From: Levilactobacillus cerevisiae
Lineage (GTDB): Bacteria; Bacillota; Bacilli; Lactobacillales; Lactobacillaceae
Length of the DNA stretch: 64,000 bases
Direction: 5' to 3'
Assembly: GCF_003946245.1 (NCBI RefSeq)
Contig: NZ_RHNN01000001.1
Coordinates: 62,001-126,000, forward strand
How positions within the stretch are numbered: the stretch's first letter is position 1; each line of letters begins with the position of its first letter. The notes beneath the pieces were generated by a model. It saw only the letters and a list, made by a program, of their open reading frames with translations. It did no database searches and was not told the origin of the DNA. The position numbers were made by a program, and so were the translations under genes. Positions 45,712-56,586 of this stretch are shown here, piece after piece.

Positions 45712-48700
45712 GTGGACGAAGATCGCCATACTTTATTTGAGAAATTATTGCAACAACTAGATCTGACTGCTGCTGCGGATCAACCGTACTTTCAGACGGC
45801 GACAATCGACCGGCTCACGGTCCATGAACAGTCGCGTCGCTGGCATTTCTTTTTGAAATTACCTAGCCTGATGCCGTTTACGGCTTTCGTAGATTTTCAC
45901 AACCACTTGCAAATGGCCTTCAAAGACATTGCCCAGGTCGAAGCAACGCTGGCGGTTGACCAGGCGGAACTAACCAATCGGGCGTTGGGTGATTATTGGA
46001 AATGGGTCGTCGAAAATAGCGGCCTGACCAGTAATCTCGTGCAAGAGCTTTGTCAATCGCAAGTGCCACAACTGGACGCGGACAACCGCGTATTGTTGTA
46101 CGCCCAGAATGAAGTCGTCAAAGACTTCTTGACCAATCAGGCCTTGGGCCCCTTGGAAGCAACCTACCGGGATGCCGGTTTCCCCAAGTTCAACATCAAG
46201 GTGATGGTGGATGAGTCGAAGTCTCAGGCTAAGATTGACGAGTTTAAGGCGCGCCAAGAAAAGAACGATGCCCAGTTGGCCCAACAAGCCGCTGCGGCCA
46301 TTGAAAAAGCCAATCAGAAACGGGCTGCCCAGGGGGATACCCCGGCCGCTGAAGGACCAACGCAAATTGGGAAGACGATTAAGAGTGATCAACAAATCAC
46401 AAAAATGGTCGATATTACCCAAGAAGAACGCTCCGTGGTGGTTGAAGGGTACGTCTTCGATAAGGAAGTCCGTAAGCTGCGTTCGGGCCGTCAGTTGTTA
46501 ACACTTAAAATCACTGACTACACGTCTTCCTTTGCCGTGAAGAAATTCTCCCGTGGTGCGGAAGACGAGGCTCAGTTTGCTGGTGTTGAGGAAGGCAGTT
46601 GGGTCAAGGTTCGTGGGAGTGTTCAGGAAGATACCTACATGCATGATTTGGCATTAAATGCGTATGACATCAACCAGGTGAAGCACGCTATGCGCCAGGA
46701 TACGGCTCCCGCGGATGAAAAGCGGGTCGAGTTACATTTGCACACCTCAATGAGCCAAATGGATGCCACCAATCCCATCACCGATTACGTGAGTCGGGCA
46801 AAGAAGTGGGGCATGCCAGCCCTAGCGATTACCGATCACGCTGACGTGCAGGGGTTCCCAGCCGCCTTCAATTCGAGCGCTAAGGCCGGCATTAAGATGC
46901 TGTACGGTGTCGAAGCGAATTTGGTGGACGATGGGGTACCAATCGGGTATAACAGCGCTCATGAGCCCTTAGACGGTGCCACGTACGTTGTCTTTGATGT
47001 GGAAACGACCGGTTTATCTGCCATCTACGATAAGGTGATCGAACTCTCTGCCGTCAAGATGGAACATAAGAACGTCATTGCCCAGTTTGAAGAGTTCATC
47101 GATCCCGGATTTCCTTTGTCAGAGCTAACCACGAACTTGACCAGCATCACCGATGACATGGTGGCCGGGTCCAAGTCTGAGGAAGAAGTCTTCAAGTTAT
47201 TCCGGGAGTTCTGCGGAGATGCCATCATCGTTGGGCATAACGTAACTTTCGATGTCGGCTTCATGAATACCGGTTACCAACGGCACGGAATGGCTGAAAT
47301 TGCCAACCCAATCATTGATACGTTGACGTTGGCCCGGTTCCTGTATCCCACGCTAAAGAGTTATCGGTTAAACACGTTGGCCAAGCGGTTCCACGTTAGC
47401 CTGGAGCACCATCACCGGGCCATTTACGATGCGGAATCCACGGGTCACTTGAATTATTTGTTTTTAAAGGATGCCGAAGAACGCTACGACATTCAGTATC
47501 ATGATCAGTTGAACGATCACATGACGGACAATGATGCGTACAAACACGCCCGTCCGAGTCACGCCATCCTGATTGCCAAGACGCAAGCCGGTTTGAAGAA
47601 TATGTTTAAACTGGTTTCGGCGTCGAACGTCAATTACTTTTACCGGGTACCGCGGGTGCCACGAAGCCTCCTCGATAAATACCGGGACGGCATCATCGTT
47701 GGCTCTGCCTGCGCCTCCGGTGAGGTCTTTACCGCGATGATGCAAAAGGGGCAGGTTGAGGCCGCTGCCAAGGCCAAGTACTACGATTATCTGGAAGTTC
47801 AGCCCAAGGCGGCCTACCAGCCGTTGATTGATTCCGGGCTGATTGCGGATGAAGCCAACTTGGAAGAAATCGTTGGCAACATGGTTAAGCTGGGCCACGA
47901 CTTAAACAAGCCAGTGGTCGCAACCGGGGACGTGCACTACCTGGATCCCGAGGACTTCATTTACCGCAAAATCCTGATTCATTCGCAAGGGGGCGCCAAT
48001 CCGCTGAATCGAAATGAGTTGCCAGACGCACACTTCATGACGACCAACGAGATGCTGGACGACTTTGCCTACCTGGGTCCGGAAACCGCCAAAGAAATTG
48101 TGGTCACCAACACCCAGCAGATTGCCAATGATGTGGACGAGGTTCATCCCTTAAAGGACAAGCTGTATACGCCACGAATGGAAGGGGCCGAAGACGAAAT
48201 TCGGCAACGAACGTTAGATACCGCTCACGCGTGGTACGGCAATCCACTACCAGAACTGGTCCAACACCGGGTTGACCGGGAATTGAAATCGATCATTGGC
48301 AACGGGTTCTCCGTGATCTACCTGATTGCCCAACGGCTGGTTGCCAAATCCAATAAGGATGGGTATTTGGTTGGGTCCCGGGGGTCCGTCGGCTCCAGTG
48401 TTGTGGCAACGTTCACCGGCATTACCGAAGTGAATCCGTTGCCACCGCATTACCGCTGTCCGAAATGTCAGTACTCGCACTTCTATACGAAGGGTGAGTA
48501 CAGTTCTGGCTATGATTTACCAGAAAAGGATTGCCCAAACTGTGGCACGCTGATGATTGGTGACGGCCATAACATCCCCTTTGAAACCTTCTTAGGGTTC
48601 AAAGGAAACAAGGTCCCCGATATTGATTTGAACTTCTCTGGAGACTACCAACCAATTGCCCATAACTATACCAAAGTGTTGTTCGGTGAGAAAAATGTGT

Positions 48701-50049
48701 ACCGAGCCGGCACGATTGGAACGGTTGCGGACAAGACCGGTTATGGTTACGTGAAGGCCTATGAACGGGACACCGAGCAGAACCTCCGCGGGGCGGAAAT
48801 TGATCGCCTGGCGAAGGGCGTTACCGGGGTGAAGCGGAATACCGGGCAACATCCCGCGGGAATCATTGTTGTGCCGGATTACATGGACATTTATGATTTT
48901 ACGCCGATCCAGTACCCGGCTGACGATCAGAATGCCGCTTGGCAAACGACCCACTTTGATTTCCATTCGATTCACGATAATATTTTGAAAATTGATATCC
49001 TGGGGCATGATGATCCCACCATGATTCGGACGCTCCAAGATTTGTCCGGGGTTGATCCGCAGACGATTCCCATGGACGATCCGGGCGTCATGGCGTTGTT
49101 CTCCGGAACGGACTCCTTAGGGGTGACCCCCGAGGAAATCCAATCGAAGACCGGGACGCTGGGTGTGCCTGAATTTGGGACGCGGTTTGTCCGGGGGATG
49201 CTGGAAGAAACGCATCCGCAGAACTACTCGCAACTGCTTCAAATTTCTGGCTTGTCTCACGGGACCGACGTGTGGCTGGGGAACGCCGAAGAGCTGATCA
49301 AGAACGGTACCGCCACCATCGCCAACGTGATTGGGTGTCGGGATAACATCATGACCGACTTGATCAACTTCGGTCTCGATTCCGAAACGTCCTTCCAAGT
49401 CATGGAACACGTGCGGAAGGGCCGAGGGATCCCGGACGAATGGCAGGAAAAAATGAAGGACACCGATTGTCCAGATTGGTACATTGATTCTTGCTTGAAG
49501 ATCAAGTACATGTTCCCGCGGGCCCATGCCGCGGCGTACGTGCTGATGGCGCTACGGGTGGCCTACTTCAAGGTCTACTTCCCAATCATTTATTACGCCG
49601 CGTACTTCTCTGTGCGGGCCGATGATTTCGACGTCGTGGCCATGTCACAGGGTAAGACAGCCGTGAAAGCGGCAATGAAAGCCATCAATGATCAGGGGAT
49701 GGACGCCTCGACGAAGGACAAAAACCTCTTGACGGTGCTGGAACTGGCCAACGAAATGTTGGAACGGGGCTTTAACTTTAAGATGATTGACCTGGAACGT
49801 TCCGATGCAGCCGACTGGATTATTGACGGCAATACGTTGATTGCACCATTCCAAGCTGCTCCGGGCTTGGGGTTAAACGTGGCCAAGCAGATTGTGGCGG
49901 CGCGGAATGACCGAGCCTTTATCTCCAAGGAAGACCTGGCCAAACGGGGAAAAGTCTCCAAGACCATCATCGACTTCATGACGGAGAACGGTGTGTTGAA
50001 GGGCTTGCCAGACGAGAACCAACTCAGTCTGTTTGACGATATGATGTAA
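45712..50049 (+). CDS. polC: DNA polymerase III subunit alpha, PolC type
   Basis: PolC is the replicative polymerase of low-GC Gram-positives and carries its own 3'-5' exonuclease. The 1445-residue protein has an N-terminal domain and OB fold (about 230-330), a PHP domain ([26 protein letters not shown]) interrupted by the DEDD exonuclease ([11 protein letters not shown], then [11 protein letters not shown]), a zinc finger (CPKC and CPNC, about 915-950), and the catalytic acidic motif [11 protein letters not shown]. It starts at GTG 45712 after GAAAGGAG. A terminator follows the stop. Confidence 0.98.
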   Translation: MDEDRHTLFEKLLQQLDLTAAADQPYFQTATIDRLTVHEQSRRWHFFLKLPSLMPFTAFVDFHNHLQMAFKDIAQVEATLAVDQAELTNRALGDYWKWVVENSGLTSNLVQELCQSQVPQLDADNRVLLYAQNEVVKDFLTNQALGPLEATYRDAGFPKFNIKVMVDESKSQAKIDEFKARQEKNDAQLAQQAAAAIEKANQKRAAQGDTPAAEGPTQIGKTIKSDQQITKMVDITQEERSVVVEGYVFDKEVRKLRSGRQLLTLKITDYTSSFAVKKFSRGAEDEAQFAGVEEGSWVKVRGSVQEDTYMHDLALNAYDINQVKHAMRQDTAPADEKRVELHLHTSMSQMDATNPITDYVSRAKKWGMPALAITDHADVQGFPAAFNSSAKAGIKMLYGVEANLVDDGVPIGYNSAHEPLDGATYVVFDVETTGLSAIYDKVIELSAVKMEHKNVIAQFEEFIDPGFPLSELTTNLTSITDDMVAGSKSEEEVFKLFREFCGDAIIVGHNVTFDVGFMNTGYQRHGMAEIANPIIDTLTLARFLYPTLKSYRLNTLAKRFHVSLEHHHRAIYDAESTGHLNYLFLKDAEERYDIQYHDQLNDHMTDNDAYKHARPSHAILIAKTQAGLKNMFKLVSASNVNYFYRVPRVPRSLLDKYRDGIIVGSACASGEVFTAMMQKGQVEAAAKAKYYDYLEVQPKAAYQPLIDSGLIADEANLEEIVGNMVKLGHDLNKPVVATGDVHYLDPEDFIYRKILIHSQGGANPLNRNELPDAHFMTTNEMLDDFAYLGPETAKEIVVTNTQQIANDVDEVHPLKDKLYTPRMEGAEDEIRQRTLDTAHAWYGNPLPELVQHRVDRELKSIIGNGFSVIYLIAQRLVAKSNKDGYLVGSRGSVGSSVVATFTGITEVNPLPPHYRCPKCQYSHFYTKGEYSSGYDLPEKDCPNCGTLMIGDGHNIPFETFLGFKGNKVPDIDLNFSGDYQPIAHNYTKVLFGEKNVYRAGTIGTVADKTGYGYVKAYERDTEQNLRGAEIDRLAKGVTGVKRNTGQHPAGIIVVPDYMDIYDFTPIQYPADDQNAAWQTTHFDFHSIHDNILKIDILGHDDPTMIRTLQDLSGVDPQTIPMDDPGVMALFSGTDSLGVTPEEIQSKTGTLGVPEFGTRFVRGMLEETHPQNYSQLLQISGLSHGTDVWLGNAEELIKNGTATIANVIGCRDNIMTDLINFGLDSETSFQVMEHVRKGRGIPDEWQEKMKDTDCPDWYIDSCLKIKYMFPRAHAAAYVLMALRVAYFKVYFPIIYYAAYFSVRADDFDVVAMSQGKTAVKAAMKAINDQGMDASTKDKNLLTVLELANEMLERGFNFKMIDLERSDAADWIIDGNTLIAPFQAAPGLGLNVAKQIVAARNDRAFISKEDLAKRGKVSKTIIDFMTENGVLKGLPDENQLSLFDDMM

Positions 50050-50410
50050 AGTGACTGATTGAAAATAAATGAAGGCATAGACGATTATCGTAAAGATAGG
50101 GTCTATGTCTTTTTTTTCGCCCGATTTTTTCTGAAAATTAGCCAACAACTTGGAAAAACGATTTCTGACTTGAATCAATCAGGCCATCATTGGTCCGCGG
50201 TCCTGTTTGACCGGCTGATTGACTATCATCAGGTGACCGGTGGATTTTGGCTCGTCATACCGATCACTGATTTGGTCGTAGCGTCTGTGGTCAGTGCTCA
50301 TACACGATGTGGGTATTCGCGCAGACTGTACGTGTTCCCTGCGTACTTGCCTGAGATTTAAGTGCCCACGGCCAAGAACGAACGCTAATGGATTTCGATA
50401 GGAAAATAGT
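50050..50410. other. Intergenic stretch after polC
   Basis: It holds the polC terminator at its start. The next 290 bases contain no supported gene; short open frames lack ribosome binding sites and family resemblance. It could be a decayed gene, but no parent was recognised. Confidence 0.4.
50074..50118 (+). terminator. polC terminator
   Basis: GGCATAGAC and GTCTATGTC pair around a long loop, followed by eight T. Confidence 0.8.
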
Positions 50411-50426
50411 TTGTAACCGCTTACAA
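50411..50426. promoter_or_regulatory. cre site (CcpA operator)
   Basis: TTGTAACCGCTTACAA is a near-perfect palindrome and matches the catabolite-responsive element consensus TGWNANCGNTNWCA at all fixed positions. It overlaps the -35 of the promoter below, so CcpA binding should repress. Confidence 0.75.
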
Positions 50427-50448
50427 GACCTGCTAAATATGTTATAAT
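50420..50448 (+). promoter_or_regulatory. Promoter of the small membrane protein
   Basis: CTTACA (50420-50425), a 17-base spacer and TATAAT (50443-50448); the -35 is inside the cre site. Confidence 0.65.
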
Positions 50449-50502
50449 TTGTTTAAGGAAACGTAAACCATAAATAAACTTTAGCGAAAGCGGGTGTTCA
50501 CC

Positions 50503-50778
50503 ATGTTACGGCGATTTGTGCGGTTACCAGATGGGTGGATTTTTCTGGCAGGTTATTGTTTGATTGGCTTGGGTTATATTCTGTTCGGTATCATGGCGAG
50601 CGTTGGTGAGGCAACGTTCTTGGCCATGGTGATTGCTTACTTCTTGGTGGCTTTCATCTTAACCTTGATTAAGGCGATTAGTTTACGGTCAATGGCCTCC
50701 ACGCGATTAAATTTCTTAGTATTTGAGTTTATAACCATTGTCGGCTTCGTTTTACTCCTCTTAACTTGTGAAGCGTAA
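50503..50778 (+). CDS. Small membrane protein under probable CcpA control
   Basis: The 91-residue protein has three hydrophobic segments (about residues 12-32, 37-58 and 70-88) and no soluble domain. ATG 50503 is preferred, with a weak purine-rich GAAAGCGGG before it; GTG 50494 is an in-frame alternative. No family was recognised. The cre site over its promoter suggests repression in rich sugar. It stands between polC and the rimP operon and might be partly read through into rimP. Confidence 0.65.
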   Translation: MLRRFVRLPDGWIFLAGYCLIGLGYILFGIMASVGEATFLAMVIAYFLVAFILTLIKAISLRSMASTRLNFLVFEFITIVGFVLLLLTCEA

Positions 50779-50790
50779 GTGGCACAACGG

Positions 50791-50819
50791 TTGCAATCAC
50801 GCGGTAGCTGTAGTAAACT
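50791..50819 (+). promoter_or_regulatory. Promoter of the rimP-nusA-infB operon
   Basis: TTGCAA (50791-50796), a 17-base spacer and TAAACT (50814-50819). Confidence 0.65.
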
Positions 50820-50848
50820 AGCTCTTGTAGTTAAACTCGTTTTTTAAA

Positions 50849-50877
50849 TGAGTGAGCAGTCATTGCTCACTCTTTTT
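50849..50877 (+). terminator. Terminator-like hairpin in the rimP operon leader (possible attenuator)
   Basis: GAGTGAGCA and TGCTCACTC form a 9-bp perfect stem around GTCAT, followed by TTTTT. It lies about 25 bases after the expected start of the rimP transcript and before the rimP ribosome binding site. ACTC upstream (about 50835-50838) could pair with GAGT to form a competing fold. Confidence 0.75.
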
Positions 50878-50905
50878 AATGGAAAAAAGTAGGAGGCGGA
50901 ATTCT

Positions 50906-51379
50906 GTGAGTACTGTCGTCGAGACCGTGACGGCCCTAGCCCAGCCAATCGTGGCGCATCATCAGTTTGAATTAGTTGACGTTGAATTTGTCAAGGAAGG
51001 CAAGAGTTGGTACCTGCGGCTCTACATTGATAAGCCCGGGGGCATCAACATTGAAGAATGTGCGATGGTCAGTGATGAAATATCCGAAAAAATGGATAGC
51101 TTGGATCCAGACCCCATTCCTCAAGCCTATTTCTTGGAGGTATCCTCACCGGGTGCCGAACGACCATTAAAGAAGCCGGCTGACTTTGAAAAGGCTGTCG
51201 GCGATTACATCCACGTTTCCCTGTACCAAAAGATCGGTACCAGTAAGGTTTACGAAGGAACGTTGGAATCACTGAGTGAAGATAGCATGGAACTGACGGT
51301 TAATTTAAAGGGCCGCATCAAGACCCTGACGATTCCGCGAGATGCCATTGCGCAAGCCCGGTTAGCCATCAAGTTCTAA
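50906..51379 (+). CDS. rimP: Ribosome maturation factor RimP
   Basis: RimP assists 30S subunit maturation. The 157-residue product has the two-domain family pattern: [41 protein letters not shown], and [15 protein letters not shown], then an SH3-like C-terminal domain. The start is GTG 50906 after AGGAGGCGG; the open frame upstream covers the hairpin leader. It heads the operon rimP-nusA-rnpM-ylxQ-infB-rbfA, whose gaps are all short. Confidence 0.95.
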   Translation: MSTVVETVTALAQPIVAHHQFELVDVEFVKEGKSWYLRLYIDKPGGINIEECAMVSDEISEKMDSLDPDPIPQAYFLEVSSPGAERPLKKPADFEKAVGDYIHVSLYQKIGTSKVYEGTLESLSEDSMELTVNLKGRIKTLTIPRDAIAQARLAIKF

Positions 51380-51400
51380 CAATAAGGAGCGATACAACAC

Positions 51401-52675
51401 ATGAGTAAAGAATTATTGGGTGCCTTAGACGTTCTGGAAACAGAAAAAGGTATCGACAAACAAATCGTGATTGACGCCCTCGAAGCCGCCTTGGTTTCAG
51501 CGTACAAGCGTAATTACGACCAAGCCCAAAACGTTGAGGTCAACTTTGACCAACGGAAGGGTGACATTCACGTTTTCGCCGTGAAGAAGGTCGTTGACCA
51601 AGTCTACGATTCACGGTTGGAAGTCAGCCTGGACGAAGCCTTAACCATCAACAAGGGCTACGAAATCGGCGACGATATCAAGTTTGAGGTGACCCCCAAG
51701 AACTTTGGTCGGATTGCTGCCCAAACGGCCAAACAAGTCATTTTACAACGGGTTCGTGAAGCTGAACGAAACATCATTTACAACCAATACAGCCAATACG
51801 AAAATGAAATCGTGACGGGTGAAGTTGAACGCCAAGACTCGCGGTTCGTATACGTCAGCCTGGGTAAGGTCGAAGCCGTCATGGGTCGTCAGGATCAAAT
51901 GCCTAACGAAACGTACCGGATTCATGACCGCATCAAGGTTTACGTGACCCGCGTGGAAAACGCCACCAAGGGCCCCCAAGTCTTTGTTAGCCGGACGCAT
52001 GCTGATTTATTGAAGCGGTTATTTGAACAAGAAGTCCCAGAAGTTTACGATGGGACTGTGGAAATCATGGCCATTGCTCGTGAAGCCGGTGACCGTGCCA
52101 AGGTTGCTGTGCGTTCGAACAACCCAGACATCGACCCCGTGGGGACCAGTGTTGGCCCTCGTGGACAACGGGTCCAAACTATCGTTAACGAACTCGGTGG
52201 CGAAAACATGGATATCGTTGAATGGACGGATGACGAAGCGAAATTTATCGCCAACGCCTTAAATCCAGCTGAAGTCTTAGATGTCATCTTTGACCCGAAC
52301 AACGAACGGGCTTGCCAAGTCATCGTGCCGGATTACCAATTGTCATTGGCCATTGGTAAGCGGGGCCAAAACGCCCGGCTAGCCGCTAAATTGACCGGTT
52401 ACAAGATTGATATCAAATCAGAATCCGAAGCATCTGCTATAATGGAAGCTGACCAGGCAACGAGTGACGCGGCCACCACTGAATCAAGTGATGCGCCAGC
52501 CGTTGAGACGCCTGAGGAACCAGCAACCGCTCCAGTCGATGAAACGCCGACTGAAACGCCAGCTGCTGAGACCGAAACGACTGAAGCACCGGCAACGACC
52601 GACGTTGACGACTCAGCCGCAACGGATACTGACGCCACAGGTGACGCTACCGACAACGGTGACGATGCCGAATAG
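51401..52675 (+). CDS. nusA: Transcription termination/antitermination protein NusA
   Basis: NusA binds RNA polymerase and modulates pausing and termination. The 424-residue product has the N-terminal polymerase-binding domain, an S1 domain (about 135-200, GEVERQDSRFVYVSLGKVEAVM), and KH1 and KH2 domains (VGPRGQRVQTIVNELGGE, IGKRGQNARLAAKLTG). After about residue 345 it has an acidic low-complexity tail of about 80 residues rich in Glu, Thr, Ala, Pro and Asp with repeated ET/PA units. The tail is longer than in B. subtilis NusA and recalls, in charge only, extra acidic C-terminal domains of other NusA proteins. ATG 51401. Confidence 0.97.
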   Translation: MSKELLGALDVLETEKGIDKQIVIDALEAALVSAYKRNYDQAQNVEVNFDQRKGDIHVFAVKKVVDQVYDSRLEVSLDEALTINKGYEIGDDIKFEVTPKNFGRIAAQTAKQVILQRVREAERNIIYNQYSQYENEIVTGEVERQDSRFVYVSLGKVEAVMGRQDQMPNETYRIHDRIKVYVTRVENATKGPQVFVSRTHADLLKRLFEQEVPEVYDGTVEIMAIAREAGDRAKVAVRSNNPDIDPVGTSVGPRGQRVQTIVNELGGENMDIVEWTDDEAKFIANALNPAEVLDVIFDPNNERACQVIVPDYQLSLAIGKRGQNARLAAKLTGYKIDIKSESEASAIMEADQATSDAATTESSDAPAVETPEEPATAPVDETPTETPAAETETTEAPATTDVDDSAATDTDATGDATDNGDDAE

Positions 52676-52701
52676 CGCCATTTACAAGGAGGGTTAGGTC
52701 C

Positions 52702-52998
52702 ATGAAACAACGGAAAATCCCCATGCGCAAGGATATTGTGACTGGGGAAATGGCACCAAAGAAGCAATTGGTTCGGGTTGTCCGTAACCAAGAACAAGCG
52801 GTTAGTATCGATCCAACGGGTAAGCAATCGGGCCGCGGCGCATACATTAGTTTGGATGTTGCTATTGCCCAGCGCGCCAAGAAGGAACGGACTTTTGACC
52901 ACGCATTTGGTGTGAAAATTGACGATCAATTTTACGATGACCTCATCGCCTACGTTGACCATCAACAAGCACGACGGGAATTATTCGACAATGACTAA
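52702..52998 (+). CDS. rnpM: YlxR/RnpM family RNA-binding protein
   Basis: The 98-residue basic protein is the YlxR (DUF448) type: KIPMRKDIVTGEM, LVRVVRN, and GKQSGRGAYISLD with the conserved GRGAY signature. The B. subtilis homologue RnpM binds and modulates RNase P RNA. ATG 52702 follows AAGGAGGG. Its stop overlaps the start of the next gene by 8 bases. Confidence 0.92.
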   Translation: MKQRKIPMRKDIVTGEMAPKKQLVRVVRNQEQAVSIDPTGKQSGRGAYISLDVAIAQRAKKERTFDHAFGVKIDDQFYDDLIAYVDHQQARRELFDND

Positions 52999-53293
52999 TC
53001 CCGAGCGCGCCTTACAATTATTAGGACTGGCCCGGCGAGCGGGTAAACTGGTTACCGGCGAGTCCTTTGTCTTAGCCGCTGTGCGGGATAAGTCTGCTAG
53101 ATTGGTTCTGATGGCCAGTGATACTGGCAAGAGTAGTCAAAAGCAGTTCCGCGATAAAACAGCGAGCTACGACGTCCCATTGAATGAATCGTTTACGAAA
53201 GACCAACTGAGCACGGCCATTGGGTCGGCGCGCACGGTCATAGCAATTACTGATCCGGGATTCGTCCGGAAGTTACAACAATTACTTGAGTAG
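52991..53293 (+). CDS. L7Ae-family ribosomal protein YlxQ
   Basis: The 100-residue protein has the L7Ae/L30e/S12e/Gadd45 fold signature (ALQLLGLARRAGKLVTGE, RLVLMASDTGKSSQKQF, DPGFVRKL) that binds kink-turn RNA. In B. subtilis YlxQ binds k-turns but is dispensable. ATG 52991 lies inside the end of rnpM, so translation is coupled. The longer open frame from 52919 is not needed. Confidence 0.92.
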   Translation: MTNPERALQLLGLARRAGKLVTGESFVLAAVRDKSARLVLMASDTGKSSQKQFRDKTASYDVPLNESFTKDQLSTAIGSARTVIAITDPGFVRKLQQLLE

Positions 53294-53340
53294 CCACCTG
53301 ACGTTCTCGTGATCGGTAGAATATTAAGGAGTGTGAAGAT

Positions 53341-55842
53341 ATGGGGAAAAAGCGAATTTATGAACTCGCAAAAGAAATTAACGTCTCCAGTAAACAGATC
53401 ATCGCAAAGGCCGAATCAAAGGGCTTTCCGGTGAAAAACCACATGTCAACGCTCGGCGAGAACGAAGAACGTCAGTTACGGGCTGCTTTTAAGCCTCAAG
53501 GTCAACCGGCGGCGAAACCAGCTGCTGGCAAGTCCAAGCCAGCCCGTCAGCCAGCGCAAGCAACGCAGGCGGCGCGGCCGGCCCAATCCGGCAACCAGAC
53601 CCGTGGTAACGCGACGACCCACCAGAAATCGGCTGGGTCACAAGCTAGCGGCAGCCAGCAGAAGCCACGCACGAACAGTAGCAATCACAGTTCGCAAGCG
53701 CAAAATTCTAATGGCGGCAACCGTAGCCAACAGAGCGGGAACAATGGCAACCGGAACCATAATAATGGTAATGGGGGCAACAATCAGAATCACCGTAACA
53801 ATAATAAAAATAATGGCCAGACCGGGAGTCAATCAACTGAACAACACAATTCCGGTACCGGCAGATTTGGTGGAAGCTTGAATAATAATACGAATAATAG
53901 TAACGGTCGGCGTGGTAGCAGTAACGGAAGCGGCAACGGCAATAGCCGTGGGGGCCGGAATAACCGGAACAACCGCAATAACCGCCGTCGTAATAATAAC
54001 AACAATAATCGCTACAAGAAGAATCAACGGATCAAAGACACGAATCAACATAAGGGTGCGCCAGAACGGAAGAACAAGGCCTTACCAGAAGTCTTAGTCT
54101 TTTCTGATGGCATGAACGCCCAAGACTTGGCGAAAATCTTACACCGTTCTTCAGCTGAAATTGTGAAGAAACTCTTCATGTTGGGTGTGATGGTTAACCA
54201 AAACCAATCCCTGGACAAGGATACGATTGAAATTTTGGCCGACGATTACGGCATCCAAGCACAGGAAAAGGTTGAAGTCGACGTTTCTGATATCGATAAG
54301 GCCTTTGACGAAGAGATGGCGAACACGGAACACCAAGTCACCCGGGCACCCGTTGTGACTATCATGGGACACGTTGACCATGGGAAGACGACCCTGTTGG
54401 ACCACTTACGGCACTCCCACATTACTGAGGGTGAAGCTGGTGGGATCACGCAGGCCATTGGGGCTTACCAAGTCCACTACAATGACAAGCTGATCACCTT
54501 CTTGGATACGCCAGGGCATGCGGCCTTTACTGAAATGCGGGCCCGTGGTGCTGAAATTACCGACATTACCGTGCTGGTGGTTGCCGCTGATGACGGTGTG
54601 ATGCCACAAACCATCGAAGCTATTCACCATGCGAAGGCTGCCGGTACACCAATCATCGTTGCCGTCAACAAGATTGACAAGCCGGGCGCTAACCCGAACC
54701 ACGTCATGGAACAATTAACGGAATACGAATTGATTCCTGAAGACTGGGGTGGCGACACCATCTTCGTTGAAATTTCTGCGAAGTTTGGCAAGAACATCGA
54801 TGAATTGCTCGACATGATCTTGTTACAATCCGAAGTGCTTGAATTAAAGGCTAACCCTGAACAGAACGGTGCTGGTAACGTTATCGAAGCCCGTTTGGAT
54901 CAAGGGCAGGGTCCCGTTGCCACTTTACTGGTGCAACAAGGGACTTTACACGTTGGAGATCCGATCGTTGTTGGGAACACGTTTGGTCGTGTCCGGACGA
55001 TGGTCAACGAACGTGGTCGGCGGATTAAGGATGCCGTTCCCTCAACGCCAGTTGAAATTACTGGGTTGAACGACGTCCCTGAAGCCGGGGACCGGTTCGT
55101 GGTCTTCAACGATGAAAAGACGGCTCGGGCCGCCGGTGAAGAACGGGCCAAGGAAGCTTTGGTCAAGGAACGCCGGAACACGAGTCACGTGACGTTGGAC
55201 AACCTCTTCGATTCCCTTAAGGAAGGCGAAATGAAGGAAGTTGACGTCATCATCAAGGCTGATGTTCAAGGTTCCGTTGAAGCCTTAGCTGGTAGTTTGA
55301 AGAAGATCGACGTTTCAGGCGTCCGGGTCAACATCATTCACTCCGCTGTGGGTGCGATTAACGAAAGTGATGTGACCTTGGCTGAAGCTTCAGATGCCAT
55401 CATCATCGGGTTTAACGTTCGTCCTACACCACAAGCACGGGCCCAAGCCGACAGCGACAAGGTCGACATTCGCCTACACAACGTCATCTACAACGCCATC
55501 GATGAAATCGAAACGGCGATGAAGGGGATGCTGGAACCTACCTACGAAGAACAAATTACTGGTCAAGTTGAAGTTAAGGATATTTTCCACGCTTCTAAGG
55601 TCGGTACGATCGTTGGTGGGATGGTTACTGAAGGTTACGTGAATGCTGACAGCGACGTTCGTTTGATTCGGGACGGCGTGGTTATCTACGAAGGTAAGCT
55701 GGGTAGCCTGAAGCGCTTCAAGGACGACGTCAAGCAGGTTAAGATGGGTTACGAGTTAGGTTTGACTATTGAGAACTACAACGACATCAAGGCAGACGAT
55801 GTAATTGAAGCCTACGTGATGAAGGAAGTTCCCATTAAATAA
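53341..55842 (+). CDS. infB: Translation initiation factor IF-2
   Basis: IF-2 is the GTPase that brings fMet-tRNA to the 30S subunit and promotes joining. The 833-residue protein has an N-terminal IF2N domain ([25 protein letters not shown] split by usual residues), a long low-complexity linker (about 55-240) rich in Asn, Gly, Gln, Ser and Arg, a second IF2N-like region, the G domain ([25 protein letters not shown]), and domains II-IV. ATG 53341 follows AAGGAG. The linker is encoded largely by AAT/AAC and GGC repeats and is likely variable between strains. Confidence 0.97.
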   Translation: MGKKRIYELAKEINVSSKQIIAKAESKGFPVKNHMSTLGENEERQLRAAFKPQGQPAAKPAAGKSKPARQPAQATQAARPAQSGNQTRGNATTHQKSAGSQASGSQQKPRTNSSNHSSQAQNSNGGNRSQQSGNNGNRNHNNGNGGNNQNHRNNNKNNGQTGSQSTEQHNSGTGRFGGSLNNNTNNSNGRRGSSNGSGNGNSRGGRNNRNNRNNRRRNNNNNNRYKKNQRIKDTNQHKGAPERKNKALPEVLVFSDGMNAQDLAKILHRSSAEIVKKLFMLGVMVNQNQSLDKDTIEILADDYGIQAQEKVEVDVSDIDKAFDEEMANTEHQVTRAPVVTIMGHVDHGKTTLLDHLRHSHITEGEAGGITQAIGAYQVHYNDKLITFLDTPGHAAFTEMRARGAEITDITVLVVAADDGVMPQTIEAIHHAKAAGTPIIVAVNKIDKPGANPNHVMEQLTEYELIPEDWGGDTIFVEISAKFGKNIDELLDMILLQSEVLELKANPEQNGAGNVIEARLDQGQGPVATLLVQQGTLHVGDPIVVGNTFGRVRTMVNERGRRIKDAVPSTPVEITGLNDVPEAGDRFVVFNDEKTARAAGEERAKEALVKERRNTSHVTLDNLFDSLKEGEMKEVDVIIKADVQGSVEALAGSLKKIDVSGVRVNIIHSAVGAINESDVTLAEASDAIIIGFNVRPTPQARAQADSDKVDIRLHNVIYNAIDEIETAMKGMLEPTYEEQITGQVEVKDIFHASKVGTIVGGMVTEGYVNADSDVRLIRDGVVIYEGKLGSLKRFKDDVKQVKMGYELGLTIENYNDIKADDVIEAYVMKEVPIK

Positions 55843-55861
55843 ATAATCGGAGGCAAACGTC

Positions 55862-56212
55862 ATGGCACAATATCGAGTTGGCCGGTTGGAACAAGAGATC
55901 CAACGGGAAGTTACGGATATTCTCCTAAAACGTGTCCGCGATCCGCGGGTCGAGGGCGTCACCGTTACCGGCGTGGAAGTCACAGGTGACTTGCAGCAGG
56001 CAACGATTTACTACAGTATTTTATCTGACAAGGCTTCTTCAGCGGAAAAGACACAGCAGGGTCTGAACAAGGCCACTGGTCTGATCCGGTCCGAACTGGG
56101 ATCACGTTTGAGCATCTACAAGACGCCCGAACTGGTCTTTGAACAGGATTCTTCCGTCCGTTATGGGAGTCATATCGATGAACTGTTAAATGATTTACAT
56201 CACCGCGAATAG
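55862..56212 (+). CDS. rbfA: Ribosome-binding factor A
   Basis: RbfA binds the 30S subunit during 16S rRNA maturation and is important in the cold. The 116-residue product is the family's KH-like fold: QYRVGRLEQEIQREVTDIL, DPRVEGVTVTGVEVTGDLQQATIYYS, and LVFEQDSSVRYGSHIDELL. ATG 55862 follows CGGAGG, 19 bases after infB. It is the last gene of the rimP operon, and a terminator follows. Confidence 0.96.
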   Translation: MAQYRVGRLEQEIQREVTDILLKRVRDPRVEGVTVTGVEVTGDLQQATIYYSILSDKASSAEKTQQGLNKATGLIRSELGSRLSIYKTPELVFEQDSSVRYGSHIDELLNDLHHRE

Positions 56213-56298
56213 CATTGTGTAGCGGGAGTCTGCTGACTGGCAAGCGTTAAGTGAAACCAGTCGATCATTTCTGCTTGGCAGGCTGGGTGATACCAATA

Positions 56299-56334
56299 AA
56301 GGGGTCGTGATCTCAAGGTCACGGCGCCTTTTTG
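56299..56334 (+). terminator. Terminator of the rimP-rbfA operon
   Basis: AAGGGGTCGTGA and TCACGGCGCCTT pair around TCTCAAGG, followed by TTTTT. Confidence 0.85.
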
Positions 56335-56374
56335 CGTCTATTCCTACGGCGGACTCGCCGCGGGTTAACGGATG

Positions 56375-56383
56375 TGCTATTAT
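56375..56383 (+). promoter_or_regulatory. Possible truB extended -10 promoter
   Basis: TGCTATTAT; the -35 is weak. It would give a leader of about 195 nt containing fragment C of the repeated element. Confidence 0.4.
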
Positions 56384-56402
56384 TAATGGTGCTGTAATGG
56401 GT

Positions 56403-56449
56403 GACGCTGTCGGCTTACCGTTTGCCGAATTTAGGACGGAACGCGAGGG
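56403..56449 (+). repeat. Fragment C of the repeated intergenic element (before truB)
   Basis: CGGCTTACCGTTTGCCGAAT followed by TTAGGACGGAACGC matches the 5' module of copy A (36210-36244) with a few changes. Only this part is present. The rest of the 374-base gap between rbfA and truB holds a terminator and promoter and no gene. Confidence 0.75.
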
Positions 56450-56586
56450 CACCTCACAGACTACGGACACTGGAACCGCTGGTGGTGCTTTAACTAAATT
56501 GGATGCAATGCTTCCGGTTCGCAGTGTTATTAGATTTTCAACTTGTAGTTTTAACCTTAAATTGATCAAGAGACGGAGGAACCACG

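Noticed and set aside
50059-50361. 100-codon open frame after polC
   Set aside because: It starts inside the polC terminator region, has no ribosome binding site and no family-like composition.
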